Below are positions 7,001 through 8,401 of a stretch of DNA of 8,401 bases, in pieces. The notes beneath the pieces were generated by a model. It saw nothing but the letters and a program-made list of their open reading frames with translations. It was not told the DNA's origin and ran no database searches. Position 1 is the stretch's first letter; the number at the start of each line of letters is the position of its first letter. The position numbers and the translations under genes were made by a program. Source of the stretch: an uncultured Cellvibrio sp. (GTDB lineage Bacteria > Pseudomonadota > Gammaproteobacteria > Pseudomonadales > Cellvibrionaceae); assembly GCA_946886255.1 (NCBI GenBank), contig CAMPIG010000199.1, positions 1 through 8,401 of the forward strand, given 5' to 3'.

Positions 7001-7527
7001 TCCATATGGTATTCGGTACCGTCGGGCGATCTCACAACGAGGCCTCCCGAAACGCAGTCGGCTGACCACCAATCCTTTGTAATTAAATCAGGACTGTGGC
7101 TATCGGCCAGGACGAGCAGTTGACGGCTGCCATCAGGTAGCTCCAGCGATGGGTTGTCTGTAGTTGATGTTGCCCAGAGGCTCTGGCTGCAGATCTTTGT
7201 TGCATCTGCGGTGTTCGCGACGATGCGACCGAAATGTATATTCCAGCCGTAGCCATAAGCCGTACGTTCTCCACCAATAACCGCAGGTGTTGAATAGGCG
7301 TGACGGATACTCAAGTCAAAACCCCCATTCCCGGGAATGTGAATACTGGTGATGCCCACTAGCAACATGCCCGAGAAGGTATCCACGTTCTCGGCAAAAT
7401 CTTGATAAGCAAGGTGCTTAAACGGATTGATGCCAGGTTCTTCATAGTAATCACGAATCGTATTGGCGAGCACTTGATTTGCACTCACAAGCAAAACTGA
7501 AAGCAATAGATAGCCGAGAGTCTTCAT
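4057..7527 (-). CDS. Large Sec-exported RHS/YD-repeat protein
   Basis: This 1156-residue protein starts with a Sec signal (MKTLGYLLLSVLLVSANQVLA, cleavage expected after Ala21). The next region, HIPGNGGFDLSIRHAYS followed by YGYGWNIHFGRI, is the opening module of secreted RHS proteins. A long series of YD repeats follows. Examples are YTYDANGNMLTES, YTWDSLNRLTGIDYP, YTYDAVGNMLTKE, YAYDDLNRLDTV, YTYDQNGNLTAES, LTYDDINRLST and YQYDGAGMRTLRS. Such repeats fold into a hollow beta-shell that encloses a toxin. There is no PAAR or type VI N-terminal region, so export by Sec is indicated. The chain ends EYVYVGTKPAAKI and a short tail, exactly where other RHS proteins continue into the YYHxDxxGSP segment and tip. 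That missing part is encoded by the next gene. The start has AAGGAG 8 bases upstream. It lies 36 bases after the small leading gene, in the same operon. Confidence 0.9.
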   Translation of the reverse strand: MKTLGYLLLSVLLVSANQVLANTIRDYYEEPGINPFKHLAYQDFAENVDTFSGMLLVGITSIHIPGNGGFDLSIRHAYSTPAVIGGERTAYGYGWNIHFGRIVANTADATKICSQSLWATSTTDNPSLELPDGSRQLLVLADSHSPDLITKDWWSADCVSGGLVVRSPDGTEYHMDYVNTVGDVHSIYATYVEDTNGNSMSIDYGSNSAGFVYIEDITTSDGRSVQFSYDDINNGDIRLSQIQANGQTWNFHYSFPSGVSQPPPQLTRITRPDNLDWEFDYNGVTTSGNPGELAINKITSPYGGEIDYTYDYVVFATGVWNTPTTVVATKEMSGPGIDSGTWSYSYVPGHSSGTGYDETTVQTPDGIQRHYHYGYSSVGSGNVWATGLKAAERLYTTTGSVIEQIQYNYTALQISTENFWHGRDTLRVDTATYLPLLSERIHYRESRGTTTTYSNFTSYGDPQTVVETSTTTGASNREKSYVYSNNSSRWILGLVLEEEITRVTDAPVDTWLNEYTYDANGNMLTESKLGILTTYTYTSEGDVSTVTDANNHTTTYSNYFRGVARSELLPEGVSISRTVNSDGTLASVTDPRGYLYSYTWDSLNRLTGIDYPINADVNVDYFADRKELTRGNFKETITMDGFGRDLNVKQEDIVTLDSIEVTKTRDSLGRVVFQSYPNSTDGTTTEYDEYNRVVREVHADGADKTYAYPNASDVIATDENGHVTTRRYDHIGTMSGSEELSAIYSPETINTLIARNGIGQMWRVFQGAAQSGGGTLGLARYYRHNSKGFLIEEENPETGITVYTYDAVGNMLTKEIGSSGITETFAYDDLNRLDTVSYSDLTPGVTYQYDDASNVINIDNTLAERVYTYDQNGNLTAESLLVDGREYEITYGIDSLDFVNTVTYPSSRVVTYNTNALGRATTAAPYITQITHHPNGMLALMTLANGLSTSYSQDVRQRLSNINTGNISGDIVDLTYSYDDGFNVTSITDGIGTLHDRTLTYDDINRLSTAAGLWGNETLTYDALGNIEVRDRNGIYQEYYYNNMLLTNRVFPTYFLNVTHDDRGNVTSDGINYFDYSGNGRLTTAYVGTATINYQYDGAGMRTLRSDASSTTHYLYTKTGLLVGEYNPAGGFDEYVYVGTKPAAKINEDTAIVGVP

Positions 7528-7563
7528 ATGAAACTCCTTGAAGGAAAAAAATGTGTTTAAAAA

Positions 7564-7854
7564 TCAATGTGCGTGACGGCTTTTTCGCTCAAGCGTCCTT
7601 TGTTCGTTTGGATCAAGCGGTCGCAGTGCGAGCTCATCCGGCTTTCGAAGCGCTGGTGCGGTAGGAATATGATTGAATTGCAAACTTTCGGCGTGCGTTA
7701 CACTGTTTTGTTTTTTGAGACTTTTTGGCGGGACCCCTGAAGATTTCGCCTCATCAGGATGAAATCCGTAAGCGATATGCTTTCCTGCATAGGATAGCCC
7801 ACCTACAGCGGACAATATTCCTACTAAAATAACAGCTCGTTTTACCTTTGACAT
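7564..7854 (-). CDS. Small exported or membrane-anchored protein leading the RHS operon
   Basis: I do not recognise this 96-residue protein. Residues 1-6 are basic and 7-22 hydrophobic (AVILVGILSAVGGLSYAG), so it has either a signal peptide with cleavage near SYA-GK or a single inner-membrane anchor with the rest in the periplasm. The remainder is polar, Lys/Pro/Leu-rich and looks disordered (PPKSLKKQN, ALRPLDPNEQRTLERK), ending in KSRHAH. The start is well supported: AAGGAGA about 7 bases before the ATG. It is the first gene of the RHS operon, 36 bases before the large RHS gene, with no terminator between. An export or assembly helper for the RHS protein, or a small secreted factor, is possible from position only. 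Confidence 0.7.
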   Translation of the reverse strand: MSKVKRAVILVGILSAVGGLSYAGKHIAYGFHPDEAKSSGVPPKSLKKQNSVTHAESLQFNHIPTAPALRKPDELALRPLDPNEQRTLERKSRHAH

Positions 7855-8114
7855 ACTTTCTCTCCTTTATTCCATGTATGTGATACGAAACAGGGAAGCC
7901 AAGTACTGTGGCGATAAATGGCTAAAGCAAAGGAAAGCTAGCACATAAAATTTACGAATAATTGTTAAATTTTGTTGTCGTTTTGAAGTGTGGTTTTACA
8001 TGAAGTGAATGCGCAAAGCGAGGCGACAAATCGATCGTTTTAAAAACTGGATGTGAAGAATATCTATTATTAGAGCAACATTTATTCTAAGCAGCTTGAG
8101 CTATTCAGGCGACT

Positions 8115-8282
8115 ATGCTGCTCGTCTTTGAGTTCAACTTATATTCCTGTAGCACTAAAGCTGACGAGTGTGCTTGGATGTCTGATGGGGCTTGTCAATT
8201 TGACGGACGTTATACTCCAAACCACTTTAGTCGGAGCATCAGTGCTGTAGATCATGCTCAACAGGTTTTCAATTTTACTTAG
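8115..8282 (+). CDS. Possible 55-residue ORF of unknown function
   Basis: ATG 8115 opens a 55-codon frame ending TAG. The peptide reads MLLVFEFNLYSC..., then ECAWMSDGACQFDGRYTPNH, SRSISAVDHAQQVF and a short end. It has three cysteines and a balanced, protein-like composition. An in-frame TGA lies just upstream, so the ATG would be the true start. Only CAGG, 5 bases upstream, could serve as Shine-Dalgarno. I recognise no family. It could be the fragment of an older gene or a chance frame. Confidence 0.25.
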   Translation: MLLVFEFNLYSCSTKADECAWMSDGACQFDGRYTPNHFSRSISAVDHAQQVFNFT

Positions 8283-8350
8283 TGACTACTTTCAGCAGAT
8301 TAAAAATCTCAACGTTGATGAGGGATGCGAGCGGCTAATACTAAGCTGTA

Positions 8351-8401
8351 CTAGCTCAGACCTGATCTGACAGTTGCCGGTTTTTACGAGTGTCTGTCAG
8401 T
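8351..8401. repeat. Repeat-rich edge, possible insertion-sequence end
   Basis: CTAGCTCAGACCTGATCTGA at 8351-8370 contains TCAGA/TCTGA around CCTGA. CTGACAG (8367-8373) is repeated inverted as CTGTCAG (8394-8400) with 20 bases between. The motif resembles terminal repeats of insertion sequences as I remember them, but I cannot name one. No transposase lies inside the window, so any element would extend beyond position 8401. Confidence 0.3.

Larger units (their letters stand above)
7855..8401. other. Right flank: RHS operon upstream region and unassigned sequence
   Basis: About 550 bases hold no confident gene. The promoter of the - strand RHS operon should lie here. The stretch 7940-8100 is AT-rich and has weak elements only, for example a - strand TAGAAT near 8085-8090 and TTAACA near 7963-7968; none has a convincing partner at normal spacing, so I call no promoter. 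A 55-codon + strand frame (8115-8282) and repeat-rich sequence at the right edge are listed separately. GAGCAT/ATGCTC (8234-8259) is a minor 6-bp dyad. Confidence 0.4.

Noticed and set aside
5338..7277. Several 60-128-codon frames on both strands within the large RHS gene
   Set aside because: All are antisense or shifted shadows of the continuous YD-repeat frame.
4057..7527. Type VI secretion Rhs (PAAR-type) effector
   Set aside because: The protein has a Sec signal peptide and no PAAR or transmembrane N-terminal region, and no VgrG or Eag-type chaperone gene lies nearby.
7940..8100. Promoter of the RHS operon
   Set aside because: Only isolated -10 or -35 look-alikes (TAGAAT, TTAACA) are present, none paired at normal spacing, so no site is called.
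1..8401. CRISPR array, tRNA, rRNA or replication origin
   Set aside because: No regularly spaced direct repeats, cloverleaf with acceptor end, or iteron/DnaA-box cluster was seen on either strand.

Overview
The window looks like an accessory (island-type) region of a gammaproteobacterium. Two unrelated gene blocks converge near position 1900. The lineage call rests on the gene families and the moderate base composition. No rRNA, tRNA or core gene is present to fix it.

Left block, + strand, about 141-1884. A RadC-like JAB-domain protein is followed 9 bp later by a short SAM-binding 'N-6 DNA methylase' that lacks the catalytic NPPY motif. After a 109-bp leader comes a small protein resembling the DUF6908 family. 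This set is typical of the accessory part of integrative conjugative elements and plasmids. The leader (1401-1509) holds one simple hairpin and two overlapping 9-bp stems that cannot form together, the second followed by a T-rich tract. The block ends in a strong hairpin terminator (1883-1916).

Right block, - strand, about 7854-2425. This reads as a four-gene operon: a 96-residue protein with a signal or anchor sequence; a 1156-residue Sec-exported RHS/YD-repeat protein; a 305-residue second RHS protein with its own Sec signal, the last part of the RHS core and an unrecognised C-terminal domain; and a 194-residue probable immunity protein starting at a TAATG overlap. A hairpin terminator at about 2422-2452 closes it. 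The RHS core is split. The long protein stops just before the usual 'YYHxDxxGSP' segment, and the small protein starts with it and carries the DPxG-type core end and the presumed toxin. I infer that the two exported halves form one toxin-bearing shell, broadly comparable to TcB/TcC, with the last gene protecting the producer.

Between the blocks, on the - strand, lies a 93-residue gene (1927-2208) that may be an orphan immunity gene. Directly upstream is a decayed reading frame (2205-2369). Its last codons follow a perfect Shine-Dalgarno sequence and overlap the 93-residue gene as ATGA. This is compatible with the remnant of an older toxin/immunity cassette.

The right flank (7855-8401) has no confident gene. 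It should contain the promoter of the RHS operon, may contain a 55-codon ORF on the + strand, and ends in repeat-rich sequence that may be the edge of an insertion sequence. The left flank (1-140) has a 13-bp perfect inverted repeat and no confident gene.
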